Shown one piece after another: positions 54,100 through 62,879 of a DNA stretch of 64,000 bases. Positions within the stretch are counted from its first letter, which is position 1; every line of letters starts with the position of its first letter. Source of the stretch: Lacinutrix algicola (GTDB lineage: Bacteria; Bacteroidota; Bacteroidia; Flavobacteriales; Flavobacteriaceae); the NCBI RefSeq assembly GCF_001418085.1, contig NZ_LIQH01000040.1, positions 186,001 to 250,000 of the forward strand. The letters run 5' to 3'. The position numbers and the translations under genes are program-made. The notes beneath the pieces are model-generated. The model was not told the DNA's origin and did not search any database. It saw nothing but the letters and a program-made list of their open reading frames with translations.

Positions 54100-55299
54100 A
54101 TGGCAAAATCCATTACTCCATTTTCTAAAGCACAACTCTTACCACAAGAGGAAACTTTAGAGATTTCAAAACAAAAAAGCTCACTATTTATTGGCATCCC
54201 TAAGGAAACTGCTTTTCAGGAAAAGCGCGTTTGCTTAACTCCGGATGCTGTTTCGGCAATTGTAAACAATGGCCATCGCGTACTTATAGAATCTGGCGCA
54301 GGAAAAGGATCTAAATTTAGCGACAAAGATTATAGCGAAAATGGAGCGGAAATAACTAACGATGTAGCAAAAGTATATGGCTGCCCAATGATTTTGAAAG
54401 TAGAACCACCTACTCTAGAAGAATTAAAACTAATAAACCCGAAATCTACATTAATTTCGGCATTACAGATAAAAACACAATCAAAAAAATATTTTGAAAC
54501 ACTAGCTAGTAAACGCATTACCGCTTTAGCTTTCGAATTTATTCGCGATGAAGACGGTGCTTACCCTGCAGTTCGTGCATTAAGTGAAATTGCTGGAACA
54601 GCTTCAGTTTTAATAGCATCGGAATTACTGAGTAATACGACAAATGGCAACGGATTAATGTTCGGAAACATTAGCGGCGTTCCTCCCATAGAAGTTGTTA
54701 TTCTTGGAGCAGGAACCGTTGGCGAATTTGCAGCTAGAAGCGCGATTGGCTTAGGTGCAAATGTTAAAATTTTCGACAATTCCATTACCAAACTTCGATG
54801 TATTCAAACCAACTTAGGTAGAACACTTTACACCTCTACTATTCAACCAAAACATCTAAAAAAAGCTTTAAAGCGTTGCGATGTTGTTATTGGAGCAGTT
54901 AGAGGCAAAGATCGCTCTCCTGTTATTGTTACTGAAGATATGGTTGAGCAAATGAAAAAGGGAGCTGTAATTATTGACGTAAGCATAGATATGGGTGGTT
55001 GTTTTGAAACAAGCGATGTTACAACACACAAACATCCTATTTTCGAAAAACATGGTGTAATACATTATTGCGTGCCTAATATCCCAGCTCGTTATTCTAG
55101 AACTGCATCTGCTTCAATAAGCAACATCTTTACACCGTACCTGCTTAAAATCGCAGAAGATGGTGGTCTAGAACACTCTTTAAGAATGGATCATGGTCTT
55201 AAAAATGGACTCTACTTCTATCATGGTATTTTAACCAATCGTGCAGTTGGAGAATGGTTTGACATGAATTACAACGATATAAATCTTCTAATTTTTTAA
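54100..55299 (+). CDS. ald: Alanine dehydrogenase
   Basis: 399 residues. The N-terminal AlaDH/PNT domain (IGIPKETAFQEKRVCLTPDAV, RVLIESGAGKGSKFSD) is followed by the NAD-binding Rossmann domain with ILGAGTVGEFAARSAIGLGA and later VIIDVSIDMGGCFETS. It catalyses reversible NAD-dependent alanine deamination to pyruvate. It has an extra 30-residue N-terminal arm relative to the usual 370-residue enzymes. A near-consensus -7 box (AATCTTTG) lies about 20 bp upstream. Confidence 0.93.
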   Translation: MAKSITPFSKAQLLPQEETLEISKQKSSLFIGIPKETAFQEKRVCLTPDAVSAIVNNGHRVLIESGAGKGSKFSDKDYSENGAEITNDVAKVYGCPMILKVEPPTLEELKLINPKSTLISALQIKTQSKKYFETLASKRITALAFEFIRDEDGAYPAVRALSEIAGTASVLIASELLSNTTNGNGLMFGNISGVPPIEVVILGAGTVGEFAARSAIGLGANVKIFDNSITKLRCIQTNLGRTLYTSTIQPKHLKKALKRCDVVIGAVRGKDRSPVIVTEDMVEQMKKGAVIIDVSIDMGGCFETSDVTTHKHPIFEKHGVIHYCVPNIPARYSRTASASISNIFTPYLLKIAEDGGLEHSLRMDHGLKNGLYFYHGILTNRAVGEWFDMNYNDINLLIF

Positions 55300-55366
55300 A
55301 TTCAATTATAATTATGGTTTTCTCTATTATAAACCAGTTTTATTCACGAATTTTGTTGAAAATAAC

Positions 55367-55393
55367 GTTATTCTAAATCATATTCAGAATAAC
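55367..55393. repeat. REP-like palindrome between ald and DUF4258 gene
   Basis: GTTATTCT, 11-nt spacer, AGAATAAC followed by AAAAAG. Its sequence resembles the element at 29865-29892 in the his operon. Confidence 0.55.
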
Positions 55394-55409
55394 AAAAAGA
55401 AGTTTTTAA

Positions 55410-55784
55410 ATGAGTTTACTTAAAAGATTTGGATATTATTTTGGAGGTTTTTCTATTGGCTTAATAATTTTAGCCTTTTTTCTAAATGGAAAAAAAGCAT
55501 CTTGCGACTATGGTCCAGATGCTAGAACACTAAAAAACATTAGAACTAAAACTTTAGTATATTCTAATGAAGCTACAGCCTTTATGAAATCTAAAGGCAT
55601 AGACACTACCAACATTAACTATATCCTATTTAAAGGAGATGTAGATTTCTCTAAAAGTGAAGCTAAAAGAAAACCTTGCGGCCTTTATTTTGTTGAAGGC
55701 AATGTAAACAAAAAAGACATCGCCTTAATAGTAGAAAACTGCGAAGAAACTGCAACTATAAACTCTGTTGAGCTTCTAGATTAA
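55410..55784 (+). CDS. DUF4258-family protein with N-terminal membrane anchor
   Basis: 124 residues. One N-terminal helix (about 8-25) then a domain with SNEATAFMKSKGIDTTNINY and GDVDFSKSEAKRKPCGLYFVEG, the core of flavobacterial DUF4258 proteins. The function is unknown; the family has a nuclease-toxin-like relative elsewhere, but this membrane-anchored version has no evident active site. It overlaps the proline dehydrogenase stop by 4 bp (convergent). Confidence 0.78.
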   Translation: MSLLKRFGYYFGGFSIGLIILAFFLNGKKASCDYGPDARTLKNIRTKTLVYSNEATAFMKSKGIDTTNINYILFKGDVDFSKSEAKRKPCGLYFVEGNVNKKDIALIVENCEETATINSVELLD

Positions 55785-56953
55785 TTTTTTCTGCGTTTTC
55801 GCTCTTTCTTTAATAAAGACAACTCTCTACTTGTTTGCCCAGCAACCGATGTATTTTCTTCTGCTCTACGTATTAAGTAAGGCATAACATCTTTAACAGG
55901 TCCAAAAGGCAAATACTTAGCCACATTGTAGCCGTTTTTAGCTAGATTAAAACTTATATGATCACTCATACCGTACAATTGCCCAAACCATACACGATTA
56001 TCTTCTTTTGCTATATTTAGCTTATCCATTAACTCAAGAGCCAAATAAGTACTCTCTTCATTGTGTGTTCCAATAAATATTGAAATATCTTCTAAATTAT
56101 CTAAAATATAACGCTGACAGTTATCAAAATTGTCATCTGTAGCTTTTTTATCTGTACAAATTGGAGAGTCGTAACCTTTCTCTTTCGCTCTTTCACGCTC
56201 TTTTTCCATATAAGCACCACGAACAATTTTAAAACCTAGCTTATACCCTTTTCCTTTTGCACGTTCGTGAGACGCTTTTAAATAATCCAACCTATCCCAA
56301 CGGTAGGTTTGCAATGTGTTATAAACAATAGGCACATCTCTATTATAGAGCGCCATCATTTCCTCAATTAAATCATCTGCAGCATCTTGCATCCAGCTTT
56401 CTTCTCCATCAATCAAAACCTCTACATCTTTAGATTTAGCTAAGCCACATAGTTTTTTAAAACGTTCTACAATCCTATTCCACTCTTCATTCTCTTCATC
56501 TGTAAAAGCTTTTCCTTCTCCTTTTTTCTGAAATAAGGCAAAACGACCTAAACCCGTAGGTTTAAAAACAACAATTGGCATTGCTTCTTTTTCATCTGAA
56601 AACTCAATAATCTTTGCTAAACGCTCGGTTGCATCATCAAATTGATTTTCGGAAGCCTTACCTTCTACTGAGTAATCTAAAACTGAGCAAACTCCTGCCG
56701 TAAACATCTTATCGATGACAGGCAAGCAATCTTCTTCATTTACTCCACCACAAAAATGATCGAATACTGTTGCCCTTATTAAACCTTCAACCGGCAGTTT
56801 TGCATTCAAGGCAAACCTTGTCGCTGCTGTACCAATACGAACCAAAGGTTCGTTGGCAATCATTTTAAATAAAAAATAAGCACGCTCTAATTCTGAATCA
56901 CTTTTTAAAGCAAATGCTACTTCTGTATTATCGAAGATGTTTTTTGATGTCAT
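55781..56953 (-). CDS. Proline dehydrogenase (PRODH domain)
   Basis: 390 residues. FAD-binding TIM barrel: VLDYSVEGKASENQFD, IVVFKPTGLGRF, VLIDGEESWMQDAADDL, and the C-terminal RRAEENTSVAGQTSREL with the Arg/Glu pair that contacts proline. It oxidises proline to pyrroline-5-carboxylate. It is a stand-alone PRODH, not fused to P5C dehydrogenase. A -7 box lies 21 bp upstream. Confidence 0.92.
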   Translation of the reverse strand: MTSKNIFDNTEVAFALKSDSELERAYFLFKMIANEPLVRIGTAATRFALNAKLPVEGLIRATVFDHFCGGVNEEDCLPVIDKMFTAGVCSVLDYSVEGKASENQFDDATERLAKIIEFSDEKEAMPIVVFKPTGLGRFALFQKKGEGKAFTDEENEEWNRIVERFKKLCGLAKSKDVEVLIDGEESWMQDAADDLIEEMMALYNRDVPIVYNTLQTYRWDRLDYLKASHERAKGKGYKLGFKIVRGAYMEKERERAKEKGYDSPICTDKKATDDNFDNCQRYILDNLEDISIFIGTHNEESTYLALELMDKLNIAKEDNRVWFGQLYGMSDHISFNLAKNGYNVAKYLPFGPVKDVMPYLIRRAEENTSVAGQTSRELSLLKKERKRRKN

Positions 56954-56973
56954 TTTTAAAATAAATTATTTCA

Positions 56974-57007
56974 CAAATATAAATCAACTAAGTTATACTT
57001 ATTCAAA
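56974..57007 (-). promoter_or_regulatory. Promoter of the proline dehydrogenase gene
   Basis: The minus strand has TTTG (57007-57004), 22 nt, then TATATTTG (56981-56974), an exact TAnnTTTG with a -33 element at near-ideal distance. Confidence 0.55.
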
Positions 57008-57044
57008 AACTCCTTACTTTTACATCATAATAATACATTTTTTA

Positions 57045-58112
57045 ATGACTTCTATCACAACACAAGATTACACTATCCATTTCAATAGCAACGGATACAA
57101 AGCACTAAATCAACACTTAAGCGACTCGAATTATTCAAAAGTTTTTATCTTATGTGATACTAACACAAATATAGATTGCGTTCCTTTTTTTCTCGCTAAT
57201 ATAGATACAGAGATTGCCTACGACATTTTAGAAATTGATCCAGGAGAAGAATCTAAAAACCTAGACATATGCCTTGGGCTTTGGGAAACCTTATCTGAAT
57301 ATGGTGCTGATAGAAAAAGTGTTATCATTAATATTGGCGGTGGAGTTGTTACAGATTTAGGTGGCTTTGTTGCTTCAACCTTTAAACGTGGTATCGATTT
57401 TATAAACATCCCTACATCACTCCTAGCAATGGTTGACGCCTCGATTGGAGGAAAAACAGGAATAGATCTGGGTACTTTAAAAAACCAAATTGGAGTTATT
57501 AATACACCTGAGTTAATTGTAGTAGACACTTCGTTTTTAGAAACTCTACCACAATTAGAAATGCGCTCTGGTTTAGCTGAAATGTTAAAACACGGCTTAA
57601 TTTACGACGAAAAATACTGGAACCAACTTCAAGATTTGTCACAATCTACGATAGAAGATTTAGACGATTTAATTTACCAGTCTATAATAATAAAGAAGAC
57701 TATTGTTGAGCAAGATCCTACAGAACAAGGCTTGCGTAAGACTTTAAATTACGGACACACTCTAGGCCACGCCATAGAATCTTATTACATGGATAGTGAC
57801 AATAAAGAGCGCTTGCTACATGGAGAAGCTATTGCTATTGGAATTGTATTAGCAAACTACCTCTCTGTTAAATACTGTGGTTTTTCTGAAGAAAAAAACA
57901 ATAATATTAAAAACGTAATTAAAGCCGTTTATGGTCATATAGAAATTACTGAAACAGACTACTCACCTATTATCGATCTATTAAAGTACGATAAGAAAAA
58001 TGAACATGGCAACATTAACTTTGTACTACTAGAAGCAATAGGCAAACCAAAAACAGGTTGCATAGTCGAAAACGAAGCTATCTTAGAAGCTTTTAAATTT
58101 TACAAATCTTAA
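57045..58112 (+). CDS. aroB: 3-dehydroquinate synthase
   Basis: 355 residues from MTSITTQDYTIHF; the longer ORF from 56937 begins inside the divergent proline dehydrogenase gene and is rejected. NAD site: VIINIGGGVVTDLGGFVAS and NIPTSLLAMVDASIGGKTG. Metal ligands are in RSGLAEMLKHGLIYD and NYGHTLGHAIES with HGEAIAIG. It converts DAHP to 3-dehydroquinate in the shikimate pathway; no other aro gene is adjacent. Confidence 0.95.
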   Translation: MTSITTQDYTIHFNSNGYKALNQHLSDSNYSKVFILCDTNTNIDCVPFFLANIDTEIAYDILEIDPGEESKNLDICLGLWETLSEYGADRKSVIINIGGGVVTDLGGFVASTFKRGIDFINIPTSLLAMVDASIGGKTGIDLGTLKNQIGVINTPELIVVDTSFLETLPQLEMRSGLAEMLKHGLIYDEKYWNQLQDLSQSTIEDLDDLIYQSIIIKKTIVEQDPTEQGLRKTLNYGHTLGHAIESYYMDSDNKERLLHGEAIAIGIVLANYLSVKYCGFSEEKNNNIKNVIKAVYGHIEITETDYSPIIDLLKYDKKNEHGNINFVLLEAIGKPKTGCIVENEAILEAFKFYKS

Positions 58113-58199
58113 TATGATTTATAAATAAAAATTTGTATTTTTATAATTAACTCACAGTATTTAAGCGAAATAAAACATCTAACCTAAACCTTTAATGTT

Positions 58200-58490
58200 A
58201 TGCGTAGAGTTATTGTAGATTACAAAAAATTAACACCAGAAGTACTAACATTACTTACTCAGAAGTACCCTGATGGGTATGGAGATAACGACATTCTCGT
58301 TTTCGACAACCATAAAAACGAAACCATAGAAGCCATAGAAGTTAGAACTGAGGAAATAATTTACCTCGTAAAAATAAGCAGCAAACTTCACTATACCATG
58401 GCGAATTTTGACGACACAGATGATTTAGTTTTAAATAATGAAGGACACATTATAATTAATAAGTCCTTCAATAACGACGAAGAAGAGTGA
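58200..58490 (+). CDS. Conserved small acidic protein, unknown (96 aa)
   Basis: 96 residues, soluble, acidic C-terminus (NNDEEE). It opens MRRVIVDYKKLTPEVLTLL then a conserved-looking KYPDGYGDNDILVFDNHKNE. No domain recognised; similar short flavobacterial proteins are hypothetical. It lies 87 bp after aroB and converges with the DinB gene, where AGAGT/ACTCT (58485-58498) forms a small stem. Confidence 0.75.
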   Translation: MRRVIVDYKKLTPEVLTLLTQKYPDGYGDNDILVFDNHKNETIEAIEVRTEEIIYLVKISSKLHYTMANFDDTDDLVLNNEGHIIINKSFNNDEEE

Positions 58491-58497
58491 TTACTCT

Positions 58498-59019
58498 TTA
58501 AAGATAACGCTCTCTTATTATATCACAATGATGTTTTTCGTGTCCAGCAATTAAAAAACCTAAAGCTCGAACAGAAACCTCTCCACCACCTGCAACACCT
58601 GTTCTTTTTAAAACCTCACTATCTGTGCCAAAAGTTTTATAAAGAGCAATAGAAGCCTGTTTTACCAACACAAATTCCTCCAAAAGATCTTCCATACTTC
58701 TTTTATTTGCTTCACAAGCTAAAATATAATCATCTTGCTCAAAACCTGCAACAGGAGTTTTATCCTTTCTAGCAAAGCGCAAAGCTCTGTATGCAAAAAT
58801 ACGCTCCGAATCTATTAAATGACTCACTATCTCTTTAATAGTCCACTTATTAATCTCGTAACGATACTCCAATTTATCTTCTGGAATAGATTTCAAGAAA
58901 GTAATTGTTTTCTCTAATCCATCTACCAAACCTTCTAAAAGCACTAAATCTCCAATTTTGTTAATGTACGGCTGGAAATACGGCAAATACTCGTTTTTAT
59001 TTAAATCTGTTGCTTTCAT
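58498..59019 (-). CDS. DinB-superfamily protein
   Basis: 173 residues, four-helix bundle. The three metal-binding His candidates are in VSHLIDSERIF, and in the terminal GHEKHHCDIIRERYL. Some members are bacillithiol or mycothiol-dependent transferases; others have no known role. Its own function is not readable. Upstream is the terminator at 59043 that isolates it from lrp. Confidence 0.88.
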   Translation of the reverse strand: MKATDLNKNEYLPYFQPYINKIGDLVLLEGLVDGLEKTITFLKSIPEDKLEYRYEINKWTIKEIVSHLIDSERIFAYRALRFARKDKTPVAGFEQDDYILACEANKRSMEDLLEEFVLVKQASIALYKTFGTDSEVLKRTGVAGGGEVSVRALGFLIAGHEKHHCDIIRERYL

Positions 59020-59042
59020 TTTTCTTAATTTGTATTCATAAA

Positions 59043-59074
59043 AAAGTCCTTTAGCAAGATAGCTAAAGGACTTT
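59043..59074 (-). terminator. Terminator of the Lrp/AsnC gene
   Basis: AAAGTCCTTTAGC and GCTAAAGGACTTT form a perfect 13-bp stem, followed on the minus strand by a T-run. It lies 23 bp after the regulator stop. Confidence 0.9.
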
Positions 59075-59096
59075 AAATTATCACACTTAAATAACC

Positions 59097-59576
59097 TTAT
59101 AAAGAATTAAAGATATCGTGCATTAAACGCTTTTTATCGTTTATACTTTCCTCTAAAGAAATCATAGTTTCAGTTCTATAAACACCTTCAATAGCATCAA
59201 GCATAAAGATCACATCCTTAGCATGCTCTGTGTTTTTTGCTCTAATTTTACAAAAAACATTAAACTTACCAGTAGTAACGTGTGCTACAGTAACAAAAGG
59301 AATATCGTTAATACGCTCTAAAACAAATGTTGTTTGCGATGTGTTTTTAAGAAACACACCTACGTAAGCAATAAATGAATACCCTAATTTCTTATAATCC
59401 AATGTTAACGACGAACCTTTAATAATTCCCGCATCTTCCATTTTCTTCACTCTTACATGCACCGTCCCTGCAGATATTAATAATTTTTTTGCAATATCCG
59501 TAAAAGGAACTCTTGTATTATCGATCAGCATATCAAGAATTTGATGATCTATTTCGTCTAGTTTAAATTTAGCCAT
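59097..59576 (-). CDS. Lrp/AsnC-family transcriptional regulator
   Basis: 159 residues. The N-terminal winged HTH (ILDMLIDNTRVPFTDIAKKLLISAGTVHVRVKKMEDAGII) is followed by a RAM ligand-binding domain (YIAYVGVFLKN, FCKIRAKN). Such regulators respond to amino acids. The target is unknown; proline or alanine dehydrogenase nearby would be the usual kind. The -7 box (TATTTTTG, 59609-59602) lies about 26 bp upstream. Confidence 0.92.
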   Translation of the reverse strand: MAKFKLDEIDHQILDMLIDNTRVPFTDIAKKLLISAGTVHVRVKKMEDAGIIKGSSLTLDYKKLGYSFIAYVGVFLKNTSQTTFVLERINDIPFVTVAHVTTGKFNVFCKIRAKNTEHAKDVIFMLDAIEGVYRTETMISLEESINDKKRLMHDIFNSL

Positions 59577-59601
59577 TTTGTCTATTTTCTTAAATAAAAA
59601 T

Positions 59602-59609
59602 CAAAAATA
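59602..59609 (-). promoter_or_regulatory. -7 promoter box (TATTTTTG) for the Lrp gene
   Basis: Exact TAnnTTTG match on the minus strand, 26 bp upstream of the ATG at 59576. Confidence 0.45.
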
Positions 59610-59647
59610 ATACATTTTTATTAAATTATCCACACTAAAAATACAGA

Positions 59648-60790
59648 TTAATCAAATTTTAATGAAAATTTTACATTATTTATTATTACGAAATCGTTTT
59701 CGCTTCCTAAAGTCAAAGATTCTCCATTTTGCCCGTAAACCACGTCACCACTAGCATTCAAATAGTTATGAGCAAAAAAAGCATCATCATTTATAATTTT
59801 TTCGATTTTTGGAACAAAATGCACTTTACTATCAATTAATTTCTCCTGGTACTGAACAGCAATATTTACAGTTTTGTTTTCATACAAGGCATTCTTAATA
59901 ATCACATCAAAAAAGAGCTTTCCATTTTGAGGGATTTTTAAATAATCTTCAAAGTCATTTAAATCAATTTTATCCTCAGATATAGCGTTTAACGCAGTCA
60001 AATAAGACTGAAACACCAAGCGCCTCACCTCTTCTCTCTGGTAATCATCTGCATAATGCCCAGCCTCAAACAAAACCGTTGGTGTGTTTAAAGTTTGAAA
60101 AGTATCACCAACACAGTTTATATTAAAAACATCATCATAAACACCAACCTGATTAGGTATTTCGGTCTGTAGCATGGTATTAATTTTAGATATTATAGAC
60201 ATGGCAACCTTTCTATTATCGGTAACACTACATTTTTCATTTTGAGCAGGAGACAAAAAAGACAAACTAGCACTTTTATTTACTTCTCCTGCGCTAAATA
60301 TAGTACGCTGCCCATGTAAATTAAAGCAATAATGAGGTTTAAAGCTATTATAAAGAGACCTAAGCACATTACTTTCGGGCTGAGATAAGTTTTGCGCATC
60401 TCGATTTAAATCCACTCCATTAGCATTTAAGCGCGTATAAGCCTTAGCGCCATCTGGATTTAAAATAGGAATAATAAGTATTGTACAGTCTTTTAATATG
60501 GATTTTGCATTATTAGTGTCTGCTAAAAAATTAAGTAAATCGAAAACAGCCTTAGTAGTCGTCGATTCGTTTCCATGCATTTGAGACCACATTAAGATCT
60601 TTTTATTTCCAGATCCAACTTTAATAGAGTGTATGTCTTCTTTTAAAACAGACTGCCCAATAACTTCAATTTTAAAATTATTTGAGTGTTTAATTAAAAG
60701 TGGTTTAATATGTTCTACTGTAATATATCGCCCAATAAGAGACGTCTCTTTGCAAGTGTTAAATATAGTCTTTAATACTATCTGTTCCAT
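59648..60790 (-). CDS. M14-family zinc carboxypeptidase
   Basis: 380 residues. Zinc ligands His72 and Glu75 in QMHGNESTTT and His159 in CFNLHGQ; catalytic Glu242 in VLFEAGHYADD; substrate-binding Arg/Asn in NANGVDLNRDAQ. There is no signal peptide, so it may be cytosolic or exported by another route. A beta-rich tail (about 280-380) follows the peptidase domain. It is divergent from the XRE regulator, and its -7 box (TACATTTG) lies within palindromic operator sites, so it is likely under that regulator. Confidence 0.9.
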   Translation of the reverse strand: MEQIVLKTIFNTCKETSLIGRYITVEHIKPLLIKHSNNFKIEVIGQSVLKEDIHSIKVGSGNKKILMWSQMHGNESTTTKAVFDLLNFLADTNNAKSILKDCTILIIPILNPDGAKAYTRLNANGVDLNRDAQNLSQPESNVLRSLYNSFKPHYCFNLHGQRTIFSAGEVNKSASLSFLSPAQNEKCSVTDNRKVAMSIISKINTMLQTEIPNQVGVYDDVFNINCVGDTFQTLNTPTVLFEAGHYADDYQREEVRRLVFQSYLTALNAISEDKIDLNDFEDYLKIPQNGKLFFDVIIKNALYENKTVNIAVQYQEKLIDSKVHFVPKIEKIINDDAFFAHNYLNASGDVVYGQNGESLTLGSENDFVIINNVKFSLKFD

Positions 60791-60799
60791 ATAGGTTTT

Positions 60800-60878
60800 G
60801 TTTACGTTACAAATGTAAACAATATCTATTTTACATTTGTAAACAGTAATTGTTACAAATGTAATTTACAGATGTAAC
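60800..60878. promoter_or_regulatory. Operator cluster upstream of the M14 carboxypeptidase
   Basis: Four palindromic sites around the core TTACATTTGTAA: GTTTACGTTACAAATGTAAA (60800-60819), TTTACATTTGTAAAC (60830-60844), GTTACAAATGTAA (60852-60864) and TTTACAGATGTAAC (60865-60878). The first contains the carboxypeptidase -7 box TACATTTG (minus strand, 60817-60810). Confidence 0.7.
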
Positions 60879-61052
60879 CAATAGGCATGTAAATTCTACA
60901 GGAAACTCTTAATCCAAAACAGAAATAATTACAAATTATTATTTTGTAAATTATATTATTTATTTTCAGCTAGTTATATATTAATACATAAAGTATACAT
61001 TTAATACATTTACACATACTAAACTAACTTCAACAATAATAATACTGTTAAA
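60879..61052. other. Rest of the 314-bp gap between carboxypeptidase and XRE gene
   Basis: A+T-rich DNA between the two operator clusters. A partial site CATGTAAATTCTACA lies at about 60887; no ORF, hairpin or RNA gene is seen. Confidence 0.4.
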
Positions 61053-61103
61053 TATACAAATGTAAACACTCAGTTTCTTTTAGATTGTTTACATTTGTAT
61101 AAC
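61053..61103. promoter_or_regulatory. Operator pair upstream of the XRE regulator
   Basis: TATACAAATGTAAAC (61053-61067) and its inverted copy GTTTACATTTGTATA (61087-61101) flank the XRE start at 61105. The second contains TACATTTG (61090-61097), a consensus -7 box, so a protein bound here would block its own promoter. Confidence 0.72.
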
Positions 61104-61104
61104 A

Positions 61105-61539
61105 ATGATAAACAACCAAGAATTTACTAAAAGGCTTAAAAAAGTCATAGATTACTACGGTGAAAGCGCCTCTTCTTTTGCCGAAAAAATAGGTGTGCAA
61201 CGCTCTAGTATTTCACATATTCTTTCTGGTAGAAATAAACCAAGTTTAGAATTTGTACTAAAAGTACTCTCCTCTTTTCCGGAAGTAGAATTGTATTGGT
61301 TGATGAATGGAAAAGGAAAATTTCCATTTGAAAAAGATTCAGAACAAAAAGTTGAAGTGAAACCAAAAGTTGAAAATCAAAATTTATTTTCGAAAGCTGA
61401 AACTGAAATTAAAACTGAAATCGAAAAAAGACCAACCGATAATTCTGAAATGAAACAAATTGTTTCAAATTCTAAAAAGGAAATTGATCGCATTGTCATT
61501 TTTTATAAAGATGGTAGTTTTTCAAATTTTGAGAATTAA
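61105..61539 (+). CDS. XRE-family HTH regulator
   Basis: 144 residues. The N-terminal HTH_3 domain (about 5-62) contains SASSFAEKIGVQRSSISHILSGRNKP, followed by LELYWLMNGKGKFP-like residues near 75. The rest is a charged, low-complexity, probably flexible tail (about 75-130) and a short C-terminal strand. It is likely a repressor binding the palindromes on both sides of its promoter, controlling itself and possibly the divergent M14 carboxypeptidase. The ligand is not known. Confidence 0.85.
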   Translation: MINNQEFTKRLKKVIDYYGESASSFAEKIGVQRSSISHILSGRNKPSLEFVLKVLSSFPEVELYWLMNGKGKFPFEKDSEQKVEVKPKVENQNLFSKAETEIKTEIEKRPTDNSEMKQIVSNSKKEIDRIVIFYKDGSFSNFEN

Positions 61540-61646
61540 ACACAAGTCACTTAAAAATTTAAAATATGCGATTCTAAGAGAATAGTAAAAAAGCCCTTTT
61601 TTAAGCTTTTCATTTTGTAAATTTGTTTTAAAGCAAATTTTAAAAA

Positions 61647-62027
61647 ATGAAAAATATATTCTTCCTATTCTCTCTTGTTCTTATTATTAGTTGCCAACAG
61701 CCAGAACGAAATTGCACAGATTATAAAACTGGTTATTTTGAATTTAACTACAATGATAATGGTGTAGAAAAAGTTGGGCATATATTAAGGTCTGAAAATC
61801 TTCAAATAGAAACTTACGACAATAAAATAGATTCTTCTGAAGTAAGATGGATTAATGATTGTGAAGTGATATTCAAAACCATCAACCCAAAACGAATGGC
61901 TGATAAAAACGATATTCATTTAAAAATTTTAAGCACAACAGATTCTGGCTATACTTTTGAATATTCTTATGTGGGTAAATCTGAAAAACAAAAAGGTACC
62001 GTAACTAAAGCTGAACTAATTAATTAA
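61647..62027 (+). CDS. Lipoprotein of unknown function (126 aa)
   Basis: 126 residues. The lipoprotein leader ends at Cys16 (IISCQQ). The mature part is beta-rich, with RNCTDYKTGYFEFNY, SSEVRWINDCEVIFK and TFEYSYVGKSEKQKGTVTK. From memory, close relatives are sometimes labelled DNA topoisomerase IV, which this sequence cannot be. The function is unknown. It precedes the TerC-family gene by 16 bp, so the two may be cotranscribed. Confidence 0.78.
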   Translation: MKNIFFLFSLVLIISCQQPERNCTDYKTGYFEFNYNDNGVEKVGHILRSENLQIETYDNKIDSSEVRWINDCEVIFKTINPKRMADKNDIHLKILSTTDSGYTFEYSYVGKSEKQKGTVTKAELIN

Positions 62028-62043
62028 AAGACATAAAATAATT

Positions 62044-62832
62044 ATGCTAGATTTTCTATTAACCTCTGATGCTATTTTCGCACTACTAACACTTACCTTC
62101 CTTGAAATTATTCTAGGAATAGATAATATAGTCTTTATCTCTATTGCAGCTAATAAACTCCCAGTAGAACAACGTGGAAAAGTAACCAACATTGGACTAT
62201 TGCTTGCAATGGTACAACGTATAATACTACTATTCTTTGTTTCTTTTCTTGTTGGCCTATCTGAGCCTTTTAAAATTATAGAAACAAGTTGGCTTCATCT
62301 TGAAATAAGTTGGCAAGCATTAATATTATTTTGTGGTGGATTATTTTTAATCTATAAGTCTACTTCAGAAATTAGAGAAAAAGTAGAAACTCCTAAACAT
62401 GATGAAGAGGAAGCTAAAGGAAAAGTAATAAAGTCTTTTCAGCAAGCCATTGTACAAATATTAATTTTAGATTTTATTTTCTCTATCGATTCTATTTTAA
62501 CTGCTGTTGGGATGACTAATGGCTTATCGGACAATCAAAATCATAATTTAATATTAATGATAATTGCAGTTATAATCTCGATTGCAATAATGATTGGCTT
62601 TGCAAACAAGATAAGACGTTTTATAGACGAAAATCCTAGTATTCAAATATTAGGATTATCGTTTTTAATACTAATTGGTTTTATGCTTCTTACAGAAGCT
62701 GCTCACCTATCTCATACAGAATTTTTTGGAAATACTGTTGGTGCAATTCCTAAAGGTTATTTATATTTTGCAATAACATTTTCTTTATTTGTTGAGTTTT
62801 TAAATAAGAAAACAAGTAAGACTAAAAAATAA
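62044..62832 (+). CDS. TerC-family integral membrane protein
   Basis: 262 residues with about seven membrane helices. The conserved acidic helices LTLTFLEIILGIDNIVFIS and ILDFIFSIDSILTAVGMTN are the TerC (Mn-export/tellurite-related) signature. A charged cytosolic loop lies at about 115-135 (EKVETPKHDEEEAKGKV). Members export Mn or aid metallation of exported proteins; the present role is by family only. Confidence 0.9.
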   Translation: MLDFLLTSDAIFALLTLTFLEIILGIDNIVFISIAANKLPVEQRGKVTNIGLLLAMVQRIILLFFVSFLVGLSEPFKIIETSWLHLEISWQALILFCGGLFLIYKSTSEIREKVETPKHDEEEAKGKVIKSFQQAIVQILILDFIFSIDSILTAVGMTNGLSDNQNHNLILMIIAVIISIAIMIGFANKIRRFIDENPSIQILGLSFLILIGFMLLTEAAHLSHTEFFGNTVGAIPKGYLYFAITFSLFVEFLNKKTSKTKK

Positions 62833-62879
62833 TAAAATATCGTTTGTTTGATTACTTAAAATTTGAGGGTAGATACACT

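Noticed and set aside
56937-57044. N-terminal extension of aroB
   Set aside because: It would overlap the divergent proline dehydrogenase gene and its promoter; 3-dehydroquinate synthases begin near MTSITTQDY.
61647-62027. DNA topoisomerase IV
   Set aside because: A name I recall for relatives; the sequence is a 126-residue lipoprotein without any topoisomerase motif.
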